From positions 44,963,811-45,027,810 of the forward strand of contig CM037584.1 of the NCBI GenBank assembly GCA_021018995.1: 64,000 nt of DNA, written 5' to 3'. Below, piece after piece: positions 11,900-32,270 of the stretch (its first letter is position 1; the number at the start of each line of letters is the position of its first letter). The notes beneath the pieces were generated by a model. The model saw only the letters and a program-made list of their open reading frames with translations. It was not told the origin of the DNA and searched no databases. Both the position numbers and the translations under genes were made by a program. Source of the DNA: Chloranthus sessilifolius (taxonomy: Eukaryota; Streptophyta; Magnoliopsida; Chloranthales; Chloranthaceae).

Positions 11900-13010
11900 T
11901 TGACAACTTCATGATTTTTACAAGCCAGAGATGCTGCAAGTTTTACGAGAGCATCAGCTTGATTATTTTGACTTCGCGAGATATGCATAATCTGTATATT
12001 CTCGAACTGTGGAATGAGTTCTTGAATTGTTTGATGATATGGTATTAACTCTGTTTTTCTAACTGCGTTATATCCTTCTAATTGTCTTATGACGAGCTGG
12101 AAATCCCCAAATACATCAAGGGTGTAAATGGTCATGTCTAAGGCTAATTCTAAGCCAATGATTAATACCTCATATTCGGTAGCGCTATTAGATAGGGATT
12201 CTGTTAATGTGAAGGAATATGGAAGCGACCCATTACTTGATGTAACAAATAAAATTCTAGCGCCTGCTCCTGCCGCTTGCGAAGCTCCATCGAAATATAA
12301 TTCCCATTTTTCTGTTATTTCAGCATAATATACTTCTTTGTCTTGTAGGTCTTCGGATAACGGTAAATTCCTCGGAATCGGATGAGCGGCTAGAAAATCG
12401 GCTAAGACTTGCCCTTTTACAGCTTTCTGATGTACAAAAGTTATGTCAAACTCTGACAAGAGTAAAGACCATTTAGCAAGTCTTCCTGACAAAACTGGTT
12501 TTGTCATGAGAAATTTCAACAGATCCGGTCTACTTAACAAACTGATTGGATGATCTAGCAAATAATGTCGTAGCTTTTGCGAGGCAAAGACAAGAGCTAA
12601 GCAATTCTTTTCGATAAATGAGTAATTTCCTTCGGCTCCTATGAGTGTTCGGCTGAGGTAATATAGGGCGTTTTTCTTACCGTCTTTGTTCTCCTGAGCT
12701 AACAAAGCCCCAAGCGAGTTATCCATGACTGCTATATATAGGATTAAATGTTTCCCTTTAGTTGGAGCAGTCCAAACTGGTGGATGCAATAAATACTCTT
12801 TCAAACTATCAAAAACCCTTTGACAATCTTCATTCCATTCGAATGGGATTCCTTTCTTCATCAGACGAGAGAATGGTTGACATCGTCCTGAAAGATTTGA
12901 TATGAAGCGTCGGATATACGCAAGTCTTTCTTGTAGTCCTTGTAATTCACGAATGTTCTTTGGAGGTGGCATCTCTATGATGGCCTTGGTTTTTGCTGGA
13001 TCAACTTGTA
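11900..13010 (-). mobile_element. Tat element: RNase H plus second (archaeal-type) RNase H
   Basis: The usual Gypsy RNase H follows RT (words LILYIAVMDNSLGALLAQE and ALYYLSRTLIGAEGNYSFIE, about 12400-12760). After a linker (VLADFLAAHPIP) comes a second RNase H-like module, about 11920-12310. It shows WELYFDGASQAAGAGARI, SATEYEVLIIGLELA, VFGDFQLVIRQLEG and SRSQNNQADALVKLA. The dual RNase H is the main reason for the Tat assignment. Confidence 0.88.
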
Positions 13011-13019
13011 TACCTCCAT

Positions 13020-13800
13020 GTTGAACAACAAATTCGAGAAACTTCCCGAAGTGACTCCGAAAGCGCATTTTAGTGGATTCATTTTCAAGTTGTACTTTCG
13101 GAGTTTACAAAATACTTGATATAGGTGGGCCAAGTGATCACCTCTATTCTTTGATTTTACTACGAGGTCATCTATGTAGCATTCGACTGTTTCGTGTAGC
13201 AATTCCTTGAATATCTTCGTCATTGCACGTTGATAAGTAGCTCCAGCATTTTTTAGTCAAAATGGCATGACTTTATAGCAAAAGATTCCCCTTGGGGTTC
13301 GGAAAGCTGTTAATTCTTCATCTCCAGGTGCCATTCGTATTTGGTTGTATCCGGAGTATCCATCCATGAAAGACATGGATTCACAACCGACAATGGAATC
13401 AATCAAGAGTTCTGAAATAGGCAAGGGAAATTCATCCTTGGGACATGCGGCATTGAGATCTCTGAAATAACGCATACCCTAATTTGACCATTCTTCTTCT
13501 TGACCGGGACTACGTTAGCAACCCATGTCGGATATTTGACTTCACAGATAAAGCCGACATTGACTAACTTGTCGATTTCTGCTTCTACCTTTACGGTTAT
13601 ATCTGGATGAGGTCGCCTTTGAGCTTGTTTAACGGGTTTGATGTCAGGATTGACAACTAATTTGTGAGCGACAATTTTGACATCTAACCATGGCATATCA
13701 TGATATGTCCATGCAAACACATCTCGATTCTTCTTTAAAAAATCGGTATAAGTTAATTTCTCTACAGAGAGTGCAGCACTCACATAAGTAATCTAAGGAT
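13020..13800 (-). mobile_element. Tat element: reverse transcriptase region
   Basis: RT motifs are readable in order on the - strand: VVPVKKKNGQIRVC, then DLNAACPKDEFPLP, FMDGYSGYNQIRM, RTPRGIFCYKVMPF and the catalytic CYIDDLVVKS near 13170-13195. Order and wording match plant Ty3/Gypsy RT. It is decayed. Confidence 0.88.
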
Positions 13801-14589
13801 CTTCAAGAGTTCCCAAGTTGACCTCTTGTAGGTCGTCAACGGTGGTTTGTATTCCTTCTTCAAACTGATGAGGAGCGGGAATAGGCTCTTCCGATCACAT
13901 AGCATCCGAGATATTTTGTGGGAATCACTGTAGGCCTGTGCCTGAGACCACCTTTTAATGGATGTAAATATCCATCGTTATAGGCTGTTCGTTTCTGTGC
14001 ATGAGATGGTATCGCATCAAAAGGTGCAACCATTCCTATTCCATCTTTTAGACCTCCTCCTTTCGAGAGATCATATCCCATCTTTTTCATCATATTCGCT
14101 GCCTTTTTTATGTATCGTGTAAATTGAAGAGGTTCTTTCGAATCCTTATAATCTGATTGGATGGGTACCGAATCAACTTGGGTGAGTGGTTTGGTGAAAG
14201 AGTCCAGTAGAGGGGAACTAGGTTTCAGGTTTTGGGATAAGTTTTTAACAATTTTGATACGAGAGTTGGCTTTTGGAGGGCTTGTTTTCTTATTAAGAAT
14301 GATTTTTCTCCGAGGTTAGAAATAAGGAGCTGAGATGAAGGGTATATAGGTTTCTTTCGGGGTTTTGAAGGAAACAAATTTCTTCTGAGATCGATTTCTT
14401 TTAAAAGGGATAGTTTACTTAATAGGACTTTTAGAACTTGCCTCCTGTGAATTTTGTCTAGGTGGCGAGGACTCGGATAATGGTGAGTACTCATCTAATA
14501 ACTCGAAGTCACTAGTATGTGTAGATGAAGTAGATATTTCATATAATTTTGCATCAGCAAAATGAGCTTCATCTGGGTGGAAGGGTTGT

Positions 14590-14945
14590 GGATCAGCTGC
14601 TACCCGTTTTTACTCGCCATTACGAAAATATTTAAAACATTGATGGAGTGTGGATGGAACAACTCCACATTGATGTAACCAAGGTCTTCCCAACAACGCA
14701 TTATATGATGTATTAGCATCGATCACATGGAACTGGATCTTAGAGAAAAGTTCTTCGATATCTAATCGTAAGTGAATAGATCCTAAGGTTCCTTGTCTAT
14801 TTTGATTGAAACCTTGAATCATGAGGGTACTGGGTGAGAGGTCTTTAACTGTTTGTCCCACTTTATTAACACATGTAGTGGTAATAAATTTACAGTAGAC
14901 CCCCCATCTATCATAAGTCTCGCAAGGCGAACGTCTTCAAGTAGA
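14590..14945 (-). mobile_element. Tat element: aspartic protease region
   Basis: An active-site type word (IDGGST) is readable near 14905-14925. It is followed by the pattern FHVIDANTSYNALLGRPWLH near 14675-14740, typical of plant Gypsy proteases. The domain lies between gag and RT, as expected for Ty3/Gypsy. It is decayed. Confidence 0.75.
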
Positions 14946-15999
14946 CCCGATATAAAGGGGTCTATTGTGTGACTTAAGTTTGGTTTCGAGATCATCATCA
15001 GAAAATGTGATTGTACAGACTAAGTCTTCCAAGCTAGTCTCTACCCGGCAAACTTCCTCGATGGACTTGTCCAGGTTAGAGAGTTTTTATTAGCGTTTTC
15101 CTTAAACTACTAGACAAACAGAGCACATCATACACCGAAAGCAAAGCAGGCACTTTCTTTAAATGAGAGAGTACATCATAATTTACATAAGGATTTTCTT
15201 TTTCTTTGCCTTTATCGATATTCTTGGAGTTTTTATCGAATAACGACGTTTCTCCTTGCTTAGTTGTCTTATCAACACCTTCTACACCCTTGGGTGGAGA
15301 TACAGTTTCTGTAGACGAAACATGATGATTCTTTGGCTTATGTCGATAAGGTATAACTGGGCGATCAGTACGTTGATCTATAGCATCTACCTCTTCAATC
15401 TTAGTCATGTTGCAAGAAGCAACATTATTAGATTCAACTTGCTCTTTTTTTCGTGGAATAACCAGTTTATGCCAACCTTCATTATCAAACAAGTTGCCTT
15501 CAGAAGCATCCGGTGAAGACGAGCAGTTAATGACATCCTTCATGCGAATATCTTTAATCCGCCTCTTGTTAATATCAATATGAGATTTTGATTCCTTCTG
15601 TTGGGCTTTGTCATTGCTATCAACGTCTGGTTCTTATTGGTTCCTGAACGTTTAGATTATTCGCGAGGTATGTAATCTCCTAACGTGAGCGGTTGTAATT
15701 CTTCCATTTCCACTTCGGATGATGACGATGAAAAAGAAATTATCATTGGTTCAAGTTTCATCTTCTGTAGTTTCTTCGACGATTTCATAGGTTCTGGTTG
15801 AACCTTCTTTCCTCTCTCCCGTTCTCTACGATCCTTCAGCATTTGGAGTGTAGTATAATTCGAAGGAGCCTTTTTTATTTCTCTTTTGACCTTCTCCACA
15901 GATTTCTTTTAATTTGTAGATGTTTCTAACGGAACTTCGACTTTGGGCGTTCTCTTCTTCTTGGGAATCACATGCCAACTCTCTTCCTCGGAATCAGGC

Positions 16000-18083
16000 G
16001 ATTCTGCCATATATGACTCTTGCCAGTTAAACTTGCGTTGCTTACCTTGAGTTTCTTCTATAAAGGATTTGGTATCATAGCTCCAGTTCCATTCCGGGAG
16101 AGAAGTTTTCTTTTTCCATAAGTCTTTGATTTCTGCATGTTGTATCTGTGCTTGCCGCCTATTGTAGGCTAGCGCCTTTTCCTATGGATCATCTTGCAAA
16201 GGAATTATACCTGACGGACGAGGCGTCGGTGCATCTTGTAAAGGGACTGATCCTATTGGACGAGGTGGTGGTGGTGTTTTCCTCCATTCCTGGGTATCAT
16301 CATCAATCCATCCCGATGTGCCTCCATTAACAAGATGTTGATAATTGGGTAAGCCATTTTTCTGCGTCAGTTCTTTCAAGAAACAAGTTGTTTCACTTTC
16401 TATCAGTACTTTCTTATTTCGGGCAGTATCCCTCTGTTTCCATTCTCTCTTCCTGCGCCGACTAATATAGTGGGCAGGGCCTACTTCATCCTCGGATAAC
16501 GACGAATTAGAGTCTTTGCAGGATGGAATGAACTCATGAAGTTTCGGAAGTGCAGAGTTCGAATTTTTTTCAAGGATAGGAACTGGTGGAAAACCCCCGA
16601 AGGTGATCATATTTGTCGTGGTAATGCTATCATTGTCTTGTTTAGGAGATTCTGGAGTAAAAGTAATGTCTCCAAAATCAAGAAGACTCTGGACCTTATC
16701 TTTAAATATGAAACAATCTTTCAATATGTGTCCTAACACACGATGATATTCACAATATAGTGGATCATCTGTTTTATTTTGCTCTTCAGGTCTGCGGGAT
16801 TCTGGTAGCTGTATAATCCCACCGTCAATAACGTCATCGAAGATGCCCTCGACGTCTTCATTCTTAAATGAATACTTTTTATGCTTCCTTTCTTTCAGAG
16901 ATTGGCCCTTAGACCAGTTTGATCTTTGAGGGGGTGCAAAACTATTACTGACTCCACCTGCTTTGTTTGATTGATTGTTTCTGGATCCTTCTATTCGCTT
17001 GGTCACAGCGAATTGATTACGATCTCTGGTGCCGATTGCTATTGTCGCAGGATAAGATGTGGATGTTTCTATCCTTCATTTTGTTCCTCTAGGAGAATCC
17101 TTTCGGTTTCCCCTTGAGTTTAAACCAATGAAACTTTCTACTTCTAAAGTTCATGTAGCAAGATCTTCGAAACTCATGGAATGTCCATAGTAAGGGACTG
17201 CTAATTCTTGTTGCAAAAGCAAAGCGTCGCTCTTTGAAGTGTCACCACAAGCTGAGAGGAAGTGGGCCAAATGCTCAAGTGGGGCACCACTGCCGCTATA
17301 CTGGGAGAACTTTGGTTGTCTGTACTCAGGTAGAAACGAGACTTCATCAATTTCTGGCGGATACGGCTTCCGATATGTCTGGGAATTATCCGACACTTTC
17401 TGATAACCTTTAAGATTCTCGGAAATCACGCTTTGAACTTTGTTGAGGGATATATTTTCTTTAGTCTCTTTTCGATTATTTTCTCCCTCAATCAGCATAG
17501 CTATCTGTGCATCACGAGCTGCGATCGTTTGACACATCTGTTCTAGCTGTTCAAGGATGTTGACGCTTTCTTCTGTTGTCAAAACCATCACTGGAAGTAC
17601 CATAGGGATGTCTAGAGTCACTAATCCGATGGATGTTCTGTCGATATTGGATTGAAGGGAGCTTGAGGAACGAGGGGTGATGGGTGATGAAGAAATAATC
17701 CGGACATGTGATTTAGTCAGGTTGGCTATCTCAGGTGATTGTGGGGAATTCATCGGATATGACTGATTAGACCTTGGAGTTCCTGGTAGACTCACCAAGG
17801 CTGATTGCAATCGGACCTCAAGGAACTCATCTGCAGAAAAGATAGAGTCCGAATCCCCATAAAGTGGGTTGTCAGTACTGGTGAAGGATTTGGGAGAATC
17901 CAGGGCGTCTTTCTCTTTCAGATTGGCCCGTGCCATAAGACGGGTTGATCGGCGGAGTATGGCTTCCTCAGTTTGAGGTCGAGCCCGCATCACATGACGA
18001 ACTCCTGATGAAGAGGAGTGAGCAACATTCTTTCCAAACGCCATTGAATTGTTTGATGGAGTAAATTCGGTGGATATCTGCAT
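16000..18083 (-). mobile_element. Tat element: gag region
   Basis: The region begins with a start codon at 18083. It contains the typical Gypsy gag segment PKFSQYSGSGAPLEHLAHFL near 17250-17310 and a Tat-type knuckle word (CEYHRVLGHILKDC) near 16725-16770. A low-complexity, charged stretch follows toward protease. It is preserved in pieces, as a fossil. A short leader separates it from the 5' LTR. Confidence 0.8.
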
Positions 18084-18221
18084 GGAATAACCAACCTATT
18101 AAAATGAAAATTCATGGAATAACCAAAGCTTTATATTTATTATACCCATATTTTATTTCAGAGAACTTGTTTTGTTAAGTAGCTTAAAGATGTTGTTAAG
18201 TAGCTTAAAGATGAGAGGAGA

Positions 18222-18250
18222 AGTGGGTCCCACCGGGCGTGTCAGAAATT
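18222..18250 (-). other. Candidate primer-binding region of the Tat element
   Basis: Directly inside the 5' LTR the - strand reads AATTTCTGACACGCCCGGTG and then GGACCC. The core ACGCCCGGTGGGAC is not the tRNA-Met type (TGGTATCAGAG). I recall similar CACGCCCGGTGGGAC words next to LTRs of Tat-type elements but cannot name the tRNA from memory, so the assignment is tentative. Confidence 0.4.
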
Positions 18251-18779
18251 TGTAAACAATAAATTTGCGTAGGATATAAATCTAACACAAATCAATCATA
18301 ACAAATTTCTCCTCACTAAGAGAGAGTTTTATTAAAATGGCGGACCTTACACTTTCGGGTATCGCAATCGATTCCCCGTTAATTACATCAAAATTGAATA
18401 ACTCTGATTAAAAACTATTCTAATGAAAAAAATAACATAATTACATCTCTGAAATAAACAAAACTAAAATTCTAATTCTAAGTCTTCATTGATATCTTCA
18501 ACCGTTATGAGATAAATGCATATCAGACTATCTTCATCGGAGATTTGCGAAATATAAAATAGGGGACGATGGATGGGAGAACCCATCCTCCAAAAGTCGG
18601 TTCCATTTGCTCGAAAAGCACGAGTCATTACTGGAGCAAGAAACTCGTGGACGAGTCTTAAAACGAATTCTTGGTCTTTGGTTTCAAAGATGAGTTTGAA
18701 TATCAAATCTATTCTTCGGGCAACTGATTATCAAAAGAGTTATCACTTTCAGTGATAGTGTCTAATTATGAGTTAGATA

Positions 18780-19600
18780 TTGTCAAATTTCTTAAAATTT
18801 GATTATCATAGATGATTTTATAATGATTTCACCGTTGGATTTGACCAAATTCATAAAATCTGGTCAATACGTAATAAATCCATCGTTGGATCTCGTTACA
18901 ATCTTGTATTATGTCCAATTGACCAAAAGTCAATGATTCCACCATTAGATTTGACCAGATTCATAAGATATGGTCAATACATAATAAATCCACCGTTGGA
19001 TCTCGTTATGATCTCACATTATGATCGTTTGACCAAAATTCAACGATTCTACCGTTGGATTTGATCAAATTAATAAAATCTGATCAATATGTAATAAATC
19101 CACCGTTGGCTCTCGTTACGATTTTATATTATGATCGTTTGACCAAAAGTCAACGATTCCACCGTTAGATTTGACCAGATTCATAAGATTTGATCAATAC
19201 ATAATAAATCTACCGTTGGATCTCTTTACGATCTTACATTATGATCTTTTGACCAAAAGTTAATGATTCTACCGTTGGATTTGATCTAATTCATAAAATC
19301 TGATCAATATGTAATAAATCCACTATTGGATCTAGTTACGATCTCACATTATGATTGTTTGACCAAAAGTCAACAATTCTACCGTTGGATTTTACCAAAT
19401 TCATAAGATCTGGTCAATACGTAATAAATTCACTGTCGGATCTCGTTACGATCTCACATTATCATTTGACTAAAGGTCAACGATTCCACCGTTAGATTTG
19501 ACCAGATTCATAAGATCTGGTCAATACGTAATAAATTCATCGTTGAATCTCGTTACGATCTCACATTATGATCGTTTGACCAAAAGTCAACGATTCTATC
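18780..19600. repeat. 110-bp tandem array in the 5' LTR
   Basis: Seven units start near 18831, 18941, 19051, 19161, 19271, 19381 and 19488. The period is 110 bp (last 107). It is the same sequence family as 960-1770. Confidence 0.92.
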
Positions 19601-20299
19601 GTGAAAGAATTTCCGATCTCGAGGTTAAGGTCTAAACTCTCATTTGAGGGAGTGATGATTCGAACCGCGAGGAAAACTCTAATTATCATAGATTAATATT
19701 TTAGGTATCATAGTTCGAAATCATTCTTCTGGTGCGTGATTACAACCTGTATGAGCATTGAATTCGTAGTTGCAATCCGAGTGTATTAGGAGTTATGCCC
19801 AGGGTCTTACTCACGTGGCTTAACTATTTCTAACTATGCAAGAGATTGGGTACGAGTCGTAACGCGTAACGCGTAATCCCAAATTGCAACCATAAATCCT
19901 ACTTAGGAGCCGTAGCTCTTATCCTAAGCGTATCTCTTTTAGGTAAGGGCCGTAGCCCTTATCCTAAATGTCTTAATTATAACTTATTCCTCCCGTCCAC
20001 TTTTAAAAATAGAGAATAAAAAAAAAAAAAAAAAAGGAATAGCTAGAATCTTGGAGATACTCCAAAGTTTTTAGTCAGAAGAGTGAGATATTTTCGGCAG
20101 AGGTTTCGTGTTAGAATTTTCGGGATCCCTAGCAATGAGGATAGGTCTGCTATTTATAGATTTATGGTAGCGGTTATAGAAGTTACAATCCTACGGTTCC
20201 CGTAAGGTTTTCATGAAATGAAGGGCTGAGAGAGCTGCGTAAGTTTTCTTCTTCATGCGGATTGAGAAAAGATTCTTTCGCATACCTCATTCTTTTCTT

Positions 20300-21080
20300 A
20301 TAACCACCTAGGTGGCTAAGTATGTTCTCTAGTCACCTAAAGTTTTTCTAGCCACCTAGGTGGCTACGTATATTTTCTAGCCACCTAGGCGGATGAGTAT
20401 TTTTCTAGTCACCTCGGTGGCTAAATATATTTTCTAACCACCTAGATGGCTACGTATATTTTCTACCCACATAGGTGGATAAATATTTTTCTAGCCAGCT
20501 AGGTGGCTGAGTATATTTTCTAGCCAGCTAGGTGGCTAAGTATTTTTTCTAACCACTTAGGTGGATAAGCATTTTTCTAGCCACCTAGGTGGATAAATAT
20601 TTTTCTAGCCACCTAGGTGATTACGTATATTTTCTAGCCACCTAGGTGACTAAGTATATTTTCTAGCCACCTAGGTGGATAAGTAGTTTTCTAGCCACCT
20701 AGGTGACTACGTATATTTTCTAGCCACCTAGGTGGATTAGTATTTTTCTAGCCAGCTAAGTGGCTAACTATGTTTTCTAGCCACCTAGGTGGATAAGTAT
20801 ATTTTCTAGCCACCTAGATGGCTACATATATTTTCTAGTCACCTAGGTGACTAAATATATTTTCCAGTCACTTAGGTGGATAAGTATTTTTCTAGCCACC
20901 TAAGTGACTATGTATATTTTCTAGCCACGTAGGTGGATAAGTATTTTTCTACCCAGCTAAGTGGCTAAGTATGTTTTTTAGCCACCTAGGTGGTTAAATA
21001 TATTTTCTAGCCACCTAGATGACTACGTATATTTTCTAGTCACCCTGGTGGCTCCATATATTTTCTAGCCACCTAGGTGA
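20300..21080. repeat. 27-30-bp palindromic minisatellite in the 5' LTR
   Basis: Counterpart of the array in the 3' LTR, with more than 25 units of CCACCTAGGTGG-type palindromes. Several are degenerate (CCAGCTAAGTGG, CCACATAGGTGG). The order of variant units differs from the other LTR, so the arrays have changed since insertion. Confidence 0.95.
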
Positions 21081-21275
21081 CTAATATAACTTAGGTTTTT
21101 TAAATCTTACTTAGAGTTGATTTGTTAAGTCCTATTTAGAGTAGAATTTGTAAAAAAAATTTATAAATAAAGTCTTCTTTCCTAATTCCTTCAATTAATT
21201 TATTCTATCTGATTTTTGAGGTTAAGTGGAAGAAGAAAGAGTTACTGATTTCAAAATTTCTGAGTCAACAGTAGT

Positions 21276-21944
21276 CAACTACTGGGGATTGGTAAAAATT
21301 TTCTGATTGTTTCCTAGAAGTAAGCAGTGTACCATTTAGTGGCGCTAGACTTGTCTAAAGTAACATTTTGCAGAGTACATGGAAGTTCTGTTTACTTTTC
21401 AGGTGGTTATTAAGTAGTGAAGGATTCTTCTGATTGTAAAATATTGGATGATTGGATCTACCTCTGATGTTGGATCCACTTGCATTTTCTAAGACAAAGT
21501 TGCTTGATCTTGTCTTTGTTAGGTTGGTCATTCTTCAAACTTTGGAAATTGGTCGATATGCATGAAAATTTGTTGAATACAGAGTGTAACATAATTACAT
21601 ATTGTAATTTCCACTTGTCTGTGGCACTTCCTTTGCTTTTGCAACTTTTAATTTTTCTTGATATAAATCTCATTCCTGAATCTTTTGTTACTCACAACAA
21701 AGTGGATGCCATTATCCGAAGTTCCTTAGACTTGGGATGGTTATTTACAGTTTGATCTTAAATTGTTTTTTCACATGTTTTTATTTCAGATATCCAAATT
21801 ATGCTATTATAGTTTTTTGTTCGTCAACTTGGCGCCTAATTGACTTTAATGGCCGTATAGTATCTTCTTAATTCTCAAGTGCTAAAGAAACTGCTAATTG
21901 GCTTCTAGTTGACTGATTCTCTTAGTTGGCTTGTATCTGAACAG
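21276..21944 (+). other. Intron (or 5' remnant) sequence before the first visible transporter exon
   Basis: AT-rich, with no transporter homology and no recognised repeat. The Tat target duplication copy ends at 21275. I searched it for the expected upstream ERD6-like exon (LLQQFGGINGI-type motif) and did not find one. Confidence 0.5.
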
Positions 21945-30316
<8,372 letters not shown>

Positions 30317-30867
30317 GTCTTATCTGGAGCTCCAGCATTCACATATTGGATATTATTTTTGTCATGGCTAGGCATGTTACACTCATGCCAAATGCTACTT
30401 CCGGAAAGCAAATCCGTTTCGCATTGTGTTACAAGCGAAAGTTGCATCAGAACATGTGTAATCTCTGGCGTATTATCAATTCTACACCCAGGTTTGTAAT
30501 TTTTGTGTTTTCCTTTGTTAATAAGAGATTTTCCCTGTTAATTCTTCCGCATTTCCTTCCCTCTTGCATTTGATGGTTGAAATGTTACAACATTAGGAGA
30601 AGTGTCTTGTTAGCATTTTATTCCGTCCAATCATCGGAAAAAAAATGATCGCACATTTTTTGCACTTGAAATAAGGAAACAGAAACTTGAGATTGAGTTG
30701 AAACTTTTCTAATGTTCTGAAAATTTGTAACACCAACTCATTTGTTGAGGAATGGGTTCTATTATATAGACTGGTAGTGTGCAACCATATTTTTCTTTCA
30801 AGTACGCATTGCATTTTCATCGTTAAAGTGGGATATGAGGTGATGAGAACATGCAAATCGACCATAA
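30317..30867 (+). other. Transporter 3' UTR and convergent spacer (duplication, left copy)
   Basis: Downstream of the transporter stop. From about 30505 the sequence is the left copy of a tandem duplication. The segment around CTTGCATTTGATGGTTGAAA (30563-30582) and GTTACAACATT recurs, split by two Copia elements, at 36790-36808, 43266-43356 and 48204-48450. Confidence 0.75.
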
Positions 30868-31000
30868 AAAAGGAGCATCATCAGCTTGCAAGATACAGTG
30901 CGGAACTCCTTGAGCCGCTTGTTGTAGGTGCAAGGTTGCTCTAGGTGAACCAGGTGACCCGCCTTGCCTATGTTCTGCAAATGTCTTGTCTCCAAGTTGT
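30868..31000 (-). pseudogene. Duplicated alpha/beta-hydrolase exon 4, dead copy
   Basis: The - strand reads KAGHLVHLEQPCTYNKRLKE, nearly the same as functional exon 4 (48452-48590, KAGHLVHLERPCIYNKRLKE), including the catalytic His. Relative to the good copy it has a net 2-bp loss near 30972-30988, a changed acceptor (TATAG instead of CCAG) and no matching stop. No upstream coding exons reach it except a dead exon 3 copy. It arose by local tandem duplication, not retrotransposition, because intron sequence is shared too. Confidence 0.85.
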
Positions 31001-32099
31001 CTATAAAGTTGGGTTTTAGAATGCCAATTTTAGAAATTGGAGACAAACAGTTGTTAGTTCAGCAGTTTGTTCCACAGAAAACGAGATTAAGATGGTCTTC
31101 TTGATAAAATGATCACATCATATTGCCTGTCAGATCAATACCCGTCCTAATTGATGCACCATTACTCAACTTAGTATACCCATAGAGTCTACTTCTTCCC
31201 CATACGAGTGACAGGAAAATGATAGACCACCATTTAAGCAGGATACCGATAAAATGATTTGAATCCGTGTGGCCATTTTAGAAGTGGCCCATTGATCGGA
31301 CCGTATGGATTAGTAGGACTATGGATATATACATTCTTTCTGTGTATAGTTTTACACAGTATCTCGCAAGTGGACTTTAGCTTAAGTGGAACACCAAAGA
31401 GACTGGTTCCTATGACTGTCATTATACAAATTGTGCCATGATCGTCTACTTTTCTTGCCACATGGTGCACATGTTTGATCAATCTAGTTGTCCAACTAGC
31501 AGATCATCATTGACACATGTCTAAGCAAAATATCATGTCGATTATAGGATTCCAACACTTCCAATTAGTACACTTAAATTTCTGACTGCTCAAAAAATAT
31601 GAATTACCCTCTATTTTAAAGTTCCAATAAGGTGATTTTTGAGTGACTTTAGTTTAACATATGAATTATCATCTTGATGACTTGGATTATGTGATACTTC
31701 TAATTTGATTATAGGTGTTCTATTTTTCCACTCCAATTACATCCCTGCATCAGGTATATAGGAAAAGTTGACGCAGGATCACTTTCCCATTGAGAGTAGT
31801 TCACACCAAATATTTGACCCAAAATGTTGTAGTCACTAAATTCATCTTTCTGTTTTTTTATTAGTAAAATTATAATTCCATTAAGCGAAAATATAATTAC
31901 AAATCTATCATGACCTACAACTGGCTAAATTATTTGACTTTCTTTAAACTGGAATGCTATAAAGTGACTCGAACAAGATAGTCAATAACTCAACATCTAT
32001 AGGCGGTGGTCATTTGGTTCTTAAATATAGCAAAATAGAGCAAGACTATAATTATCCCTATTTCTCTGGAAGGGAGCTGGCTAGAGAGGTTAAACTTAC
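31001..32099 (-). other. Duplicated hydrolase intron 3, left copy
   Basis: The first part aligns with the intron after 48591 (GTTGGGTTTTAGAATG, AAAATTGGAGACA, AAAATGATCACATC). The remainder has no recognised feature. At about 1.1 kb it is shorter than the 3.3-kb functional intron 3, which has gained transposons. Confidence 0.6.
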
Positions 32100-32270
32100 T
32101 CCCTCAGGTTCTTGGCAAGCTCTAGGTTGAAAATCTGGTCCCCCCCCCACGCCCTAATAACAAAAGCATATTGATCTGCAAATCAATCGGAATATTAAAT
32201 GGTCTAGGTTGAAAATCTGGTCCTCTTCCCCCCCCCCCCCCACCCACCCCATAACAAAAGCATATTAAAT
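32100..32270 (-). pseudogene. Duplicated hydrolase exon 3, dead, itself partly doubled
   Basis: 32100-32173 matches functional exon 3 (51904-51971), including TCTAGGTTGAAAATCTGGTC and the donor ACTTAC, but the centre is replaced by a run of C. A second partial copy of the same block (TCTAGGTTGAAAATCTGGTC again) starts near 32203 with a longer C run and no splice sites. The catalytic-Asp codon region (WGENDQIF in the good copy) is destroyed in both. Confidence 0.8.

Larger units (their letters stand above)
447..21270 (-). mobile_element. Ty3/Gypsy LTR retrotransposon, Tat lineage, 20.8 kb, antisense cargo gene
   Basis: The two LTRs (447-3449 and 18251-21270) have the same layout, begin TG and end CA, and are flanked by the same 5-bp target duplication GTAGT (442-446, 21271-21275). 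Order on the - strand: 5' LTR, leader, gag, protease, RT, RNase H, a second RNase H, integrase, 86-bp tandem array, antisense extra gene, 163-bp tandem array, 3' LTR. The second RNase H and the very large 3' region point to the Tat lineage (Ogre/Retand kin). By eye the LTRs differ at about 5-10% of sites plus indels, suggesting an insertion a few to ten million years old, depending on the rate. The coding part is broken in roughly ten places, so it is a fossil. Confidence 0.92.
18251..21270 (-). repeat. 5' LTR of the Tat element
   Basis: 3,020 bp, the partner of 447-3449. It carries the same two internal arrays (110 bp at about 18780-19600; palindromic minisatellite at about 20300-21080) with slightly different unit arrangement. 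The last exons of a sugar transporter begin 675 bp to the right, so the element lies upstream of, and probably in an intron of, that gene. Confidence 0.9.

Noticed and set aside
10544-13800. Integrated pararetrovirus (caulimovirid)
   Set aside because: An integrase domain, dual RNase H, long LTRs and a target duplication fit a Tat Gypsy element, not a caulimovirid.
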